A DNA stretch of 64,000 bases from Strigamia acuminata (GCA_949358305.1 OX442314.1:37917211-37981210), one strand, 5' to 3'; positions 21,401-30,907 are shown, counted from the stretch's first letter. Notes: generated by a model from the sequence alone, not told the origin. Numbers and translations: made by a program.

Positions 21401-22861
21401 GAGGAACTTTCGACTTTCAAGCAACGAGACGTTTATAAGGAGGTTCCGAGACCCCCTGACAAGACTGTGCTCGGTTGCAAATGGATTTTTAAGTTCAAAA
21501 GTGACATTACCGGAAAGATTACCCGATATCGTGCTCGACTGGTCGCCCAAGGATTTCGGCAGACAATGGGCGTTGACTACGATGAAGTTTTTAGTCCCGT
21601 AGTCAATTTTGTCCTAATCCGTTTCTTCTTTTGTCTGCTGGTTATTCTCCTCGGATGGAGGGACACGCACCTCGACGTGAAATGTGCCTACCTCTACGGC
21701 GACCTTGACCACGAGATTTATATGCGGATTCCCGCTGGTGCCACATGTTCCTCGCCCGACAACGTATGGTTGTTGACCAAGTCGCTTTACGGTCTTCACC
21801 AGTCGGGGCGCATGTGGTACCAGAAACTTAATGAAACATTGACAGAACTCGGATTTCAAAAGTTTCCAGCATGTAATTGTGTGTACGCCTACGGACATTC
21901 GGCCATTATGCTGGTATACGTCGACGATATTGTTTTATTTTATGCTTCGGAAAACATCAGGGATCGAATACTCAAGCTGATCACGAGTAAATTCGACATT
22001 GTCGACCTGGGGCCAATCACCAAACTGCTGGGAGTCGAGTTCGAGCGTCGTGACGGGAAAGTCTTTATGACTCAACGCAATTACATTGACAAACTCCTCA
22101 AAAAGTTTAATGTTTCATCTGACGCGCTCATCAAGGTGCCAGTCACACCTGGGACCACGTTAGTCAAGGGACCGCTCACCGACCTTCCGGATTTTCCGTA
22201 TCGATCACTCGTCGGATCTTTATTGTTCCTGGCTTCACGTACTCGCCCCGACATTTTGTACTCGGTGATCGCATTATCGCAGTACAACAACTGCTACACC
22301 GAGAGCCATATCAAGTGTTTGCTGCAGGTCCTTCGTTACGTCGCGAACACGAGCGAGTACGCCATCGAACTTTCGAAATGCGATTCGAGTCAACTGTGGG
22401 GTTGCACAGACGCCTCTTGGGCCTCCGACATCGCTACATCGAGATCATTCGGCGGATACATTGTTTACATCGGAAGTGTGCCCATTGGCTGGAGCTGCAA
22501 GAAGCAGACCAGCGTCGCTTGCTCCACAATGGAAGCCGAATTTGTGGCACTTGTCGAAATCGTCAAAGAACTCTATTGGCTCGACAGTATTTATCAAGTG
22601 TTTCCACCTTTACGTCGGTTATCGAAACCGATCATATTTTCCGATGCCCTCGCCTCGATTCAGTTCACGAACAACGACATCGAGAACTCGAAAACGAAAC
22701 ATATTCGAGTGAAGTTTCACTGGCTTCGTGAGTGGCACATTGCCGGATGTTTCGAACTCCGCAAAATTCCGGGTGAGATAAATGTATCCGACATTTTCAC
22801 CAAGTGGCTCAGTTCAGAGCGTCTTCGAAATTTATTATCTCGGATTTTCGTCTCGAAGTAA
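18473..22861 (+). CDS. gag-pol: Copia polyprotein: zinc knuckle, protease, integrase, reverse transcriptase, RNase H
   Basis: The frame is open from about 18422; the first ATG is 18473, and 18518 (AAAAATGC) is an alternative start. Residue positions here count from 18422. The UBN2 capsid is missing: the protein begins with a short basic stretch and a single zinc knuckle CFNCGFFGHYANKC (about 70). Then come protease DCGATDH (about 161), the GAG_pre-integrase domain (LWHGRLGHLH, about 398), and integrase residues in MDVWGP (462), TDRGGEF (527) and NGVAERLNR (560). An acidic linker with repeated ADGS/TDG units (about 780-805) follows, then Copia reverse transcriptase with DVKCAYL and catalytic YVDDI (about 1167), and RNase H with TDASWA and MEAEF (1330-1370). 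It reverse-transcribes and integrates the element. All catalytic motifs are present and no stop or frameshift was seen. A capsid from another copy would be needed for particles. Confidence 0.93.
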   Translation: MRAHYRHYLRFSSGKMQTARANLNWNRYTKETSAFAMDNRGCNQSRPPRPISQVRCFNCGFFGHYANKCPRPRKQGKEPQPVASQQGRPRSKSKRRQNNSSQQSGGQNRDVSRPRRDAAYLLSAPPVIEAPVVHFLQSHEWIVDCGATDHVSHVKAWFTNFVSVVPFNIELGQGSSRVTGKGDVPVKSLIDGCECTVLLRDVLFAPDFGANLISVSRIDKCGHHIHIHNSELHTYETDIKLSVLRAKQKSGLYFVDGLISPFAAPTNVSSSSVSSSLPTPIPTTLVTKEEDFPALPKSSNKTKKKSADNMTDFRLPVSSNTLLVPSLFPTSPAPIPGSQPQQIRMYSNALASPPPVAKSNAALPPKPVNPSVANVADATGLWHGRLGHLHTKAMRTLAANSQVYGLDPAAVRQELSCNTCRVAKSTRAPHKPISAPSTTKPLELLHMDVWGPSRLPSIGGANFAFTIIDDATRYAWLFPIARKSDVFATFKDFVSRVERIADCRIKTIRTDRGGEFISRDFDRFLADKGIVAQRTNPASPQMNGVAERLNRTMGDYLRSINSETGFSHTLWAELAVTFTYIKNRSPHSKLNDEIPYILWRQRALSVRHFRKIGSKCWVHFTAPGRNKLDPRAWEGFLVGYASGTRGYRVWNPATNTVTESVHVQIDERQNFKRSPFYVPDPDDNAPPMEEPARGHTPSRVTFRDNFPTQPWPRRRHDSDNDSSADSSDEDGIASRAPSVASSAPSFASFAPSLPTADGLIAAADGLAATTDGSVTDADGSVTVADGSDNVTTIAGHGQFTPTVRSTRLPHLRRSMSYPSLPGLDDTAAMSEQGSDFDEDLLDEAAALPVRLPGTPNLAPLRALHCPWSFVGGVSPFSGWRREEHLRKDQVPGRIKVDVYYYPEHGVRLRSHTDIAAYCFAHRIPYDESVFFFGNLEHHMPYAPPSPPRVHMCFREPATYAEAVKLPEAPKWTEAIDEELSTFKQRDVYKEVPRPPDKTVLGCKWIFKFKSDITGKITRYRARLVAQGFRQTMGVDYDEVFSPVVNFVLIRFFFCLLVILLGWRDTHLDVKCAYLYGDLDHEIYMRIPAGATCSSPDNVWLLTKSLYGLHQSGRMWYQKLNETLTELGFQKFPACNCVYAYGHSAIMLVYVDDIVLFYASENIRDRILKLITSKFDIVDLGPITKLLGVEFERRDGKVFMTQRNYIDKLLKKFNVSSDALIKVPVTPGTTLVKGPLTDLPDFPYRSLVGSLLFLASRTRPDILYSVIALSQYNNCYTESHIKCLLQVLRYVANTSEYAIELSKCDSSQLWGCTDASWASDIATSRSFGGYIVYIGSVPIGWSCKKQTSVACSTMEAEFVALVEIVKELYWLDSIYQVFPPLRRLSKPIIFSDALASIQFTNNDIENSKTKHIRVKFHWLREWHIAGCFELRKIPGEINVSDIFTKWLSSERLRNLLSRIFVSK

Positions 22862-22898
22862 CTTTTTTTCGATTGTTTAGCACCGACATTTTACATCG

Positions 22899-22909
22899 AA
22901 GGAGGGAAT
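22899..22909 (+). promoter_or_regulatory. Polypurine tract of Copia element
   Basis: AAGGAGGGAAT immediately precedes TGTTAGAC of the 3' LTR. It would prime plus-strand DNA synthesis. Confidence 0.8.
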
Positions 22910-23462
22910 TGTTAGACTTTGGAACCACTTTTGAGTTATTTAAATCGTTTTTCGATGTGAAATGACTTTGAAATGTTTATTTTATTATCCATCGGTTATC
23001 TTTTCTTATTCGGGGTAATTTAGTATTGTTTCTTATGTTTTTCCTTAGTTTCTATGTAAAGGGAATGCATGATGCCTTTTAGATGTGTCTTATCCATCTG
23101 GCATCATGCATCCTCTATTCTGTGTGTATTTCTACTTATTGTTTCTATTTTCGGCCACCAGATGTCTCTGGCACATTACAAATGGCCGCTCACACGGGTA
23201 GTGTGTTTCCTTGTGTTTGTCCAGTGATTCTGGACCCATTATGTAAGTTTTCTCTTAATAAATGTTATATTTTTGGTTAACTATTGTATTTAGTTCGGCA
23301 CTACACGTTTCTATAAGTGTAGTGCACGCGAATTTGATCGTAAGTCCGCTCAAACTCGCGTACGCGCATCACGCGCATTTGTCCGCACTTAGAAGTGCGT
23401 TTGACTCAGTTTTACGCTTCCTATCGCCTATTTCGGCGATATTTTTGCGCCACACAGCTACA
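22910..23462 (+). repeat. 3' LTR of Copia element
   Basis: 553 bp, from TGTTAGAC to AGCTACA. U3 contains an inverted pair GCATGATGCC / GGCATCATGC (about 23067-23106). AATAAA lies near 23256. The R/U5 hairpin chain is the same as in the 5' LTR. Confidence 0.9.
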
Positions 23463-25560
23463 GTTAACGGCCCGTTAACGGCCCGTTAACGGCGTAAAAC
23501 CAAAAACAGGATTCGAGATTAATGTCTATGAATGTTGTACGCGTTTTCATGTACGTGTTGTCGGTTGTTGATTTTTTCGATTCACGCCGTAACGGCCCGT
23601 TAACGGCCCGTTAACGGCCCGTCAACGGCCCGTCAACGGCCCGCAACGGCCCGCACGGGCCGTTAACGGGCCGTCGACGATCCCGTCACGATCCCGCAAC
23701 GGCCCGCACGGGCCGTTAACGGGCCGCTGACGGTCCCGTCACGATCCCGCAACGGCCCGCACGGGCCGTTAACGGGCCGTCGACGATCCCGTCACGATCC
23801 CGCAACGGCCCGCACGGGCCGTTAACGGGCCGCTGACGGTCCCGTCACGATCCCGCAACGGCCCGCACGGGCCGTTAACGGGCCGTCGACGGTCCCGTCA
23901 CGATCCCGCAACGGCCCGCACGGGCCGTTAACGGCCCGTTAACGGCCCGTTAACGGCCCGTTAACGGGGCAAAACCGAAAACAGGATTCGAGATTAATGT
24001 CTATGAATGTTGTACGCGTTTTCACGTACGTGTTGTCGGTTGTTGATTTTTTCGATTTACGCCGTAACGGCCCGTTAACGGCCCGTTAACGGCCCGTCAA
24101 CGGCCCGTCAACGGCCCGCAACGGCCCGCACGGGCCGTTAACGGGCCGTCGACGATCCCGTCACGATCCCGCAACGGCCCGCACGGGCCGTTAACGGGCC
24201 GCTGACGGTCCCGTCACGATCCCGTCACGGCCTTCGTTCCCGGACTTCGGCTCGCCGACGGCCCGTACGACCTCACGCGGGCCGTTAACGGGCCGTTAAC
24301 GGCCCGTTAACGGCCCGTTAACGGCGTAAAACCAAAAACAGGATTCGAGATTAATGTCTATGAATGTTGTACGCGTTTTCATGTACGTGTTGTCGGTTGT
24401 TGATTTTTTCGATTCACGCCGTAACGGCCCGTTAACGGCCCGTTAACGGCCCGTCAACGGCCCGTCAACGGCCCGCAACGGCCCGCACGGGCCGTTAACG
24501 GGCCGTCGACGATCCCGTCACGATCCCGCAACGGCCCGCACGGGCCGTTAACGGGCCGCTGACGGTCCCGTCACGATCCCGCAACGGCCCGCACGGGCCG
24601 TTAACGGGCCGTCGACGATCCCGTCACGATCCCGCAACGGCCCGCACGGGCCGTTAACGGGCCGCTGACGGTCCCGTCACGATCCCGCAACGGCCCGCAC
24701 GGGCCGTTAACGGGCCGTCGACGGTCCCGTCACGATCCCGCAACGGCCCGCACGGGCCGTTAACGGCCCGTTAACGGCCCGTTAACGGCCCGTTAACGGG
24801 GCAAAACCGAAAACAGGATTCGAGATTAATGTCTATGAATGTTGTACGCGTTTTCATGTACGTGTTGTCGGTTGTTGATTTTTTCGATTCACGCCGTAAC
24901 GGCCCGTTAACGGCCCGTTAACGGCCCGTCAACGGCCCGTCAACGGCCCGCAACGGCCCGCACGGGCCGTTAACGGGCCGTCGACGATCCCGTCACGATC
25001 CCGCAACGGCCCGCACGGGCCGTTAACGGGCCGCCGACGGTCCCGTCACGGTCCCGTCACGGCGCGTGCGGGCCGTTAACGGGCCGCCGACAGTCCCGTC
25101 ACGATCCCGTCACGGCCTTCGTTCCCGGACTTCGGCTCGCCGACGGCCCGTACGACCTCACGCGGGCCGTTAACGGGCCGTTAACGGGCCGTTAACGGCC
25201 CGTTAACGGCCCGTTAACGGCGTAAAACCAAAAACAGGATTCGAGATTAATGTCTATGAATGTTGTACGCGTTTTCACGTACGTGTTGTCGGTTGTTGAT
25301 TTTTTCGATTTACGCCGTTAACGGCCCGTTAACGGCCCGTTAACGGCCCGTCAACGGCCCGCATGGAGTCGTACGGGCCGTTAACGGGCCGCCGACGGTC
25401 CCGTCACGGTCCCGTCACGGCGCGTGCGGGCCGTTAACGGGCCGCCAACGGTCCCGTCACGATCCCGTCACGGCCCGTGCGGGCCGTTAACGGGCCGCCG
25501 ACGGTCCCGTCACGATCCCGTAACGGCCCGTTACGGCCAAGGGCCGTAACGGGATAACTG
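23463..25560. repeat. GC-rich higher-order satellite of GTTAAC palindromes
   Basis: Arrays of AACGGCCCGTT / CGGGCCGTTAACGGGCC units, mostly palindromic with HpaI-type GTTAAC centres, surround a non-palindromic core of about 80 bp (from AGGATTCGAGATTAATGTC to TTTTTTCGATTCACGCCG). ATTCGAG of this core occurs at 23511, 23986, 24343, 24818 and 25239, giving spacings of 475, 357, 475 and 421 bp. Cores 1, 3 and 5 are preceded by GGCGTAAAACCAAAAACAGG, cores 2 and 4 by GGGGCAAAACCGAAAACAGG, so the higher-order unit is about 832 bp. No gene is present. Confidence 0.93.
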
Positions 25561-25784
25561 AGAGAGTCGGGTGCGAGACCACGTGACCCGGAGTGTGGTT
25601 TTTGGGGGCGAGGGCCGTCCTCCGACCGCGCCGTGACGCGCCCCGGGTCGGATCAAGAGGCGACCCGGTCGGAAACCGAACCTCGGGGTTCCTCGGGGCG
25701 TGGTTTTTTGGGGACGGGGGGAGGGGGGGATTGGGTCGCGTGCTCCGACCGCGCCGCAACGCGCCGTGGGTCGGTCACCAACCT
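25561..25784. repeat. GC-rich spacer with an imperfect direct duplication
   Basis: CCGACCGCGCCG followed by ACGCGCC and GGGTCGG occurs twice (about 25623-25651 and 25747-25775), each in a GTGGTTTTTGGGG-type context. The reading frames here are incidental to the high GC content. Confidence 0.5.
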
Positions 25785-25912
25785 TTGTCAATATTTTATA
25801 AATTTCCACGGAATTTCAACAATGTTTTACATAAGTCCGTCAAATCGGGCAGAAATATCCCGTACAATGTCGCTGCAATTCTGTGGAAATTTATCAGATA
25901 TTGACAAAATTC
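25785..25912. repeat. Small inverted-repeat element (MITE-like hairpin)
   Basis: TTTGTCAATATTTTATAAAT (25785 onward, arm of about 32 bases) is inverted with few mismatches at about 25881-25912. The spacer of about 64 bases is AT-richer than the flanks. No protein is encoded. Confidence 0.6.
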
Positions 25913-26410
25913 GGTGACGGGCGGAAGGGCGATTCCCGGGCGGAAGAGAGAGAGAGAGAGAGAAAGGGGGGACGGCCGGCGCCTACGCCGACGGGGCGCG
26001 GAGGGCGAGTGCACTGTTCACGCATGTGGGCGCGTGTGGACGCTCGATTTACTGGCGCGTTGGACAAGTCAAAAAAAATTTCCCAATGTCTGACAAAAAT
26101 TCCATCGAATCACGGCAATATTTGACAACACTTGCACAGATTTTTAGCAACATTCACCGGCGAGGTCGTTGATGAACTCGCTTTACCCCGATGAATCTCG
26201 CGCGACAACAACCCTGCGAAAATACCAAATCTCGTACGAATAATAAACACGGCGCAAACCGCACAAAAATCCACGACATAAAATCGAATGTCGTCTATCG
26301 GCACTCTCAGCATTCCCCCGGACATTTTCCGGAAGAGTTTGGTCCGGCCGGAATCCGAGGAATAGTCACTCCCAAAGTGCGGATTTTGCGGGTGCACTCG
26401 CTTCCGAAGG
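25913..26410. other. Unassigned sequence with a GA microsatellite
   Basis: Contains an AGAGAG run (about 25947-25964) and no supported gene. Its right edge meets the Family A 3' LTR inside an AT dinucleotide run. Confidence 0.4.
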
Positions 26411-27258
26411 ATATATATATAAAGGGTAAGTAAAAGGTAAATCGGAATGGGTGATGGGAAATGGAAAGGCAAAGGTAAGATGAAAGCTGGCTGGAATCGG
26501 CGAGGTCGTCTGTTGTCTCGGTCGTGTCCAAGATGGCGTCCTCGTTGTGGCAACGTGATGTCGTCTTGGGCCGGCGTGGCAATATGGCGTCCTCGGCTCG
26601 TCTCTGGCTGGTCCTTCGGGCTCACGCTGGTCGGGCGCGAGTGAATGCTTAGTTAAAAGGCTTACTTCGGGCTGTTGTCTAGGTTTTTGTGTGGTGTCCG
26701 GCGATCACACAGCGGCGGACTCTTCTGGTTCCCGGCGGTCACACAGCGGCGGGAACGCTCGTCGTGGTTTTACTGCAGTTTAGGCTTGTGCGACCGTTTG
26801 TCTGCACAACTCGCTAAACTGGAGTGGTTTTTACTATTTCTAGCTGGTGTGCTAAAATAGTGTGGTAATCTTATCTCGCAGGTTACTCTGCGGAGTTTGA
26901 CACTGACCAAACGTACTCACGGTAAATTGTCCTTTGTCCTCGGTCAATCCCAGTATATTTACTTGGGCCTGATCTTGTAGGACGACGGGTTTACGTGTGT
27001 TTCTCGTTTGATGGTTGTGTTGGTTCTGCCCGCTCAGTGCAAGGCACATTCCTTTGCACAAAGCGGGGTTGACAGGTGACCAGAATCACCCAATGGTGGG
27101 GTGGACGAACCATCCCCACTCCCTCAGGGCAGACGCCTGTCCATTGACTAGATGTCAATGCACTGAGGGAAGGGAGACGCGCTTGCGGCTCCCCTTACAC
27201 CCGAAACGAGGTCACGAGAGAAACTCTTCGTTGACCCCGGTCCAGTCGGGTCACAACA
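26411..27258 (-). repeat. 3' LTR of Gypsy family A (truncated)
   Basis: It equals 38894-39741 at a constant offset of 12,483. It begins TGTTGTGACC (at 27258) and breaks off in the AT dinucleotide run, so the last 169 bases (38725-38893 in the other copy), which hold AATAAA and U5, are absent. Two hairpins with a shared loop lie at 26696-26720 and 26728-26756. Confidence 0.9.
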
Positions 27259-27270
27259 CTTCCCCCTCCG
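27259..27270 (-). promoter_or_regulatory. Polypurine tract, Gypsy family A
   Basis: On the minus strand CGGAGGGGGAAG directly precedes TGTTGTGACC of the 3' LTR. Confidence 0.85.
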
Positions 27271-27294
27271 AGCTCAGACCGTGGGGCTGAGCGA

Positions 27295-30060
27295 TCACTT
27301 CTTTCCTGGGGGACCCGACACTGAGTCCGTCACCTGGGCGTAACTCACTCCAGGGACAGGCGGTTGAGTGCCGGGTGGCGCGGGTAGATCGCCTACTAGC
27401 GCCGAGGACCGATCTCGGGGGTCCTCATGCTCCGTAATGAAGCATAATGCATGGCCGTCAACTGGCTCATGCGGGGCACGCGTCCTCTCGTGCAACCAAA
27501 CGCTCGGGATGTAGGCGGAGAAGCCGGTGTTCGTATGCCGGATGGCATTGGCTTCCGTTGGCGTCACTGGCGCACGGTGGGCTCTCAGCAACCTCTGGTG
27601 GAAGATGAGGTCTTTAGTCTTCCGTATCTGGTTGTGGAGCCAGATGAAGACCGATTTGCCTTTGTCCCGCTGCGCGAGGATAAACCTCCTGGTCGCCGTC
27701 GTCATCGACAGATGGGGAAACTCGTCGATGATTCGCCCATAATAGTCTGGTGGAGGTGGTGCCGGCTTCGGCTTCTGGGTGGCCGCGGGAATCACGGCTT
27801 GCGTCGTTGTCGCCGCTCGGGCCGGTGAGGTCCCGGGCGGTGTCGGCTTCGTTTGCTCGACGGACCTGACGGGTGGCGTTCGGCACAGCAAGCGCTTTGG
27901 TTTACCCGCCACTTCGAACAGGGCGGGTCCTTGCGGGGATATCTCCGCAGGCATCGGTGGCGGAATCGGAACTCCGCTCGTCGGCGAGATCACCATGTCT
28001 ACATCCTCTGCCGATTCTTCCGTCTGGATGGTCAAGGCGCGCAGTTGTTGGGTAGGCGCCGCGGTCCAGGTGGCGGAGGTGTAACGAAACGCCGTGCTTC
28101 GCAACTTGTACCCCTCAAATTCGGGGTTTACCACATCCCTGGTTAGCTCGTACCGAGTCAACACAGGGTCGGGCAGAATGGAGCTCCACTCTGCGAGGAG
28201 TGCACGGGGAACCTGTACACCCTCTCTGTCCACGACAGACCATGCGGCCATCGCCTGACGCCCTTCTCCGAAGAGTGCTGGGGTTAGCAGCTGCATCATG
28301 ACCTTGGTCAATGATAGCTGTAGGCTGCGACGATTCACTGGATTCGATCGCTCTGAATCCGCAGTGAAGGCACGCGAGAGCTTACTCATCATCGCGATTG
28401 CCCATTCGATAAAATATCGCTGTGTCTGATCCACACCTCGCAAGGCGGGCGCGGAGACTCTTGGGTCTTCCATTACGAAGCGAAACGCAGAGAGCTCGGA
28501 GATAGTCGGGTTGGCGGCTTCTCTCGCGAGTCGCGCTTCTTCGTCTCGCCTCTCGAAGAACAGGGCCGAGGAACCGGGTCGGGGTCGGCTCGGCCTGTAA
28601 ATGCCGGTCAAGTTGGCTCGACATTCCTGCGCAATGCTCTGTCCAACGGGGAGAGGGACTGAGCGGTCGGTGGGTAAATCCGGCGGATCGCTCGAATTCA
28701 ACAACGACGGTGGCGGCAGGTCCGGAGGCGGCTGCGTCTTGGTCGGCAGCGTCGGCGTCGGCAGCGGTGGTGGTGGCTGCGTCGGCGGTGGTGGCGTCTC
28801 CGTCGTCTGCACCCCAGTCATTGCGACTTGGGGCGCCGAGAGATGTTGTTCGGAGCTCGAAGGCTGCACGATGGCGGTTGGCATGCCATCGGGTCGTGGT
28901 CGCGAATTTATGTAGTCTGCGAGCCACCTTGCCACCTCGTGTGGGGTCACCTTTCCGTCGGTGACAACACCCATCTTCCTGGCGTGTTTCATCGCGGGAT
29001 CGAAACGTGTCAGTTTCGTCCGCTTCATCTGAGTCAGAATCTCGCGAAGGTCCCGCGTATCTGCCGCTGGGACGTGTCGCTCACCTGACTGGCTACCACT
29101 TCGTCGACCCGCTCTCTTGGAGATGTAGGCGGGTTCGGGGATGGGACGGCCCCGAGCTTCGCACCTCGCGAAGTATCGCTCCTTGCGATCTTTTTTCCGC
29201 TGCTCGCGATGAGTCAGCGGACGTCTAGAAGTGCTGGGACGAGAGACTCGCTCTTCGTCACCAGACATCCAAACCTCCTTGCACTCCTTACCGTCTTTAA
29301 TCTGACGGTTTACGAAAATTCGCGGTCGGGAATACTGCGAAGGGTCACGCACCGTACTAGTGGATGGCCCAGCTTCGTTGCCTTCAGTCGTGTTTTGAGT
29401 GACACGCTGCTTCTTGGCTGTCACCGGGGAACGCGACTGGCTGTTCCCGGCGCCTTTGGAGCGCTTGCGCTTCCGCGGGTAGCTGCTTTTGGGCCCCAAA
29501 ATCCCCAGGTGGTGGAGCTGCCACATCTCGGCTTGGGACGTTAAAATTCCCATCCGAGGTCTCCACTGGGGCGTACTCTCTCCCAATCGCAGCCTCTCAA
29601 ACCACAGATGAATATCATCCGCGGTCATCCCCTCGTTTTGGAGGATGCGCTCGGCCACTGCCGCAGCGGTATCCACCAGCTGTTGTCTATACTGCTGATA
29701 GATGGCCTCACGGGCCTCTTCTGTCTCGGCTGCTCGCCACGCATGCAGCACGTGTTCCTCCGCCGGAGTGCCAGTGTACTGACTTGACAATCCGGGGTGG
29801 AAAATTGGCGATTTCGGGTCCTCGTCACGAGCTAACTCTGTGGCGATGCCTTCGCGCATCCCCTCCGGGAACGTGTCCAGGAGCGTACAGTCTCGTACCC
29901 AACGTCGGGCGATGCATCGGGAATGTAGTATTCGCAGGCGCCAAGGGTCGGCGTCTTCGCCGAAACATCGTCGGTAAAATTCGGGCAGCGCGCCTCGAAA
30001 TATCCCGCCACGAGCGATGCAAGCGGGGTCTAATGGTCCCCATGTTTTACGTAATGCCAT
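27295..30060 (-). CDS. ORF3 exon 2, Gypsy family A (unknown function)
   Basis: 922 codons including the stop, starting at an ATG that directly follows a consensus splice acceptor (pyrimidine-rich CTCCATCCTTCCAG, cut at 30061). No signal peptide, membrane segment, protease or polymerase motif is visible, so it is not an ordinary envelope. Features in order: helical N-terminal block (about 1-180, including QWRPRMG and SQAEMWQL), an Arg/Ser/Lys-rich basic part (about 190-340), a Pro-rich stretch (about 400-440), a helical block with PRALLAEWSSILPDP (about 620), and a C-terminal block with HQRL (about 820), WLH and ITEHEDPRD (about 877). The same blocks in the same order occur in ORF3 of family B, which has very different overall sequence. 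A nucleic-acid or particle-related role is only a guess from the basic composition. Confidence 0.85.
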   Translation of the reverse strand: MALRKTWGPLDPACIARGGIFRGALPEFYRRCFGEDADPWRLRILHSRCIARRWVRDCTLLDTFPEGMREGIATELARDEDPKSPIFHPGLSSQYTGTPAEEHVLHAWRAAETEEAREAIYQQYRQQLVDTAAAVAERILQNEGMTADDIHLWFERLRLGESTPQWRPRMGILTSQAEMWQLHHLGILGPKSSYPRKRKRSKGAGNSQSRSPVTAKKQRVTQNTTEGNEAGPSTSTVRDPSQYSRPRIFVNRQIKDGKECKEVWMSGDEERVSRPSTSRRPLTHREQRKKDRKERYFARCEARGRPIPEPAYISKRAGRRSGSQSGERHVPAADTRDLREILTQMKRTKLTRFDPAMKHARKMGVVTDGKVTPHEVARWLADYINSRPRPDGMPTAIVQPSSSEQHLSAPQVAMTGVQTTETPPPPTQPPPPLPTPTLPTKTQPPPDLPPPSLLNSSDPPDLPTDRSVPLPVGQSIAQECRANLTGIYRPSRPRPGSSALFFERRDEEARLAREAANPTISELSAFRFVMEDPRVSAPALRGVDQTQRYFIEWAIAMMSKLSRAFTADSERSNPVNRRSLQLSLTKVMMQLLTPALFGEGRQAMAAWSVVDREGVQVPRALLAEWSSILPDPVLTRYELTRDVVNPEFEGYKLRSTAFRYTSATWTAAPTQQLRALTIQTEESAEDVDMVISPTSGVPIPPPMPAEISPQGPALFEVAGKPKRLLCRTPPVRSVEQTKPTPPGTSPARAATTTQAVIPAATQKPKPAPPPPDYYGRIIDEFPHLSMTTATRRFILAQRDKGKSVFIWLHNQIRKTKDLIFHQRLLRAHRAPVTPTEANAIRHTNTGFSAYIPSVWLHERTRAPHEPVDGHALCFITEHEDPRDRSSALVGDLPAPPGTQPPVPGVSYAQVTDSVSGPPGKK

Positions 30061-30907
30061 CTGGAAGGATGGAGAAATAAACAATTAATAAAAAGTTAAT
30101 ATTTAAATACGTAGATAAATGGTTGGTTTCGAGGGACGTTGCCGATACGTGCAGCCGTCCGTCGAGACCGATTCCTGTCTATCGGTGCAAACGTAGGACG
30201 AATTGTCCCTCGTCGGATAGAAAAAAAAGAAGTCATCACGTAAAAAATCTGTCTCATGTCCAAAACGCACAGCGAGACGGAATCGAGCCTTTAATCCGGA
30301 TTTTTATCATCAGATTTTACTTCACATTAATTCTAACGTTAATTAGAACATTACTAATAATTAAATTAATAATTATCCGTCATTCGTAAAGAGAATTCGT
30401 CGGGTGTAAATTATTACTAAAATTGCACAATAAATGTGCTTGTCGAAATTTTATTAAATAAATAAATCTAATAAAGAATTATTCCGAAGTCGGACTTTGT
30501 CTAATTTTTTTAAAAAAGTTAAAGTCAAATTAAATTTATCCAACACACCGAAAAATTCATCGTACGAATGTTAAGTTGCATCAATTCGATGCGTCAAATT
30601 ACTTGTGGAGAAAAATATTCTTTTACAGAATATTCTCCCCTTGTCATAAAATTATTTATGGCTCGAGCCCATTGTCTCGCTCGTGACTCAAGTCATGAGG
30701 AATTTTCGAGACGCGAGGCGACGTGAAGTCTGCGCTCGCACCCCGAAAACAAATTAACAAGGAAAAAATACGATCGTGTGAGCGATCGCGGTTAATAATT
30801 AATTATACGCTATTGTGAGTGCAAAGCACTCATGTCAGGTATTAGTCAACAAAATTTCTTCTTCAGCAGCACGGAACTAGTTCTCATGTGCCGATGCCGA
30901 CTTCTAC
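30061..30907 (-). other. Predicted intron of ORF3, family A
   Basis: Donor CAG|GTAGAA at 30908/30907 and acceptor TTCCAG|ATG at 30061/30060 leave phase 0 on both sides. The interior is AT-rich (30290-30650) and has no open frame of interest. Predicted from sequence only. Confidence 0.6.

Larger units (their letters stand above)
17171..23462 (+). mobile_element. Young Ty1/Copia retrotransposon without a capsid domain
   Basis: 5' LTR (partly in the gap), initiator tRNA-Met primer site, a 0.9-kb leader, one long polyprotein frame, polypurine tract and 3' LTR. The 366 bases present in both LTRs look identical, so the insertion is very recent. Right after the 3' LTR the satellite begins with GTTAACGG, so the element probably inserted in the satellite. 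The matching left flank is hidden. Confidence 0.9.

Noticed and set aside
18455-21898. Several 70-260 codon frames antisense to or shifted within the Copia polyprotein
   Set aside because: Shadows of a GC-balanced coding region; no domains, no start context.
23463-25560. Telomeric repeat or rDNA spacer
   Set aside because: The unit is not TTAGG-like and no rRNA sequence is near; it is better described as a satellite.
25487-25904. Frames of about 90-100 codons in the GC-rich spacer
   Set aside because: Arg/Pro/Gly-rich readings of GC-rich repeats in several frames at once; no domain.
26110-26625. Minus-strand frame of 171 codons crossing the family A LTR edge
   Set aside because: It joins LTR and unrelated flank across the broken AT run; the related frame at 38794-39108 differs after that point.
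27295-30060. Envelope gene hypothesis for ORF3
   Set aside because: No signal peptide, no transmembrane segment, no furin-like site or Cys pattern; basic and Pro-rich composition instead.
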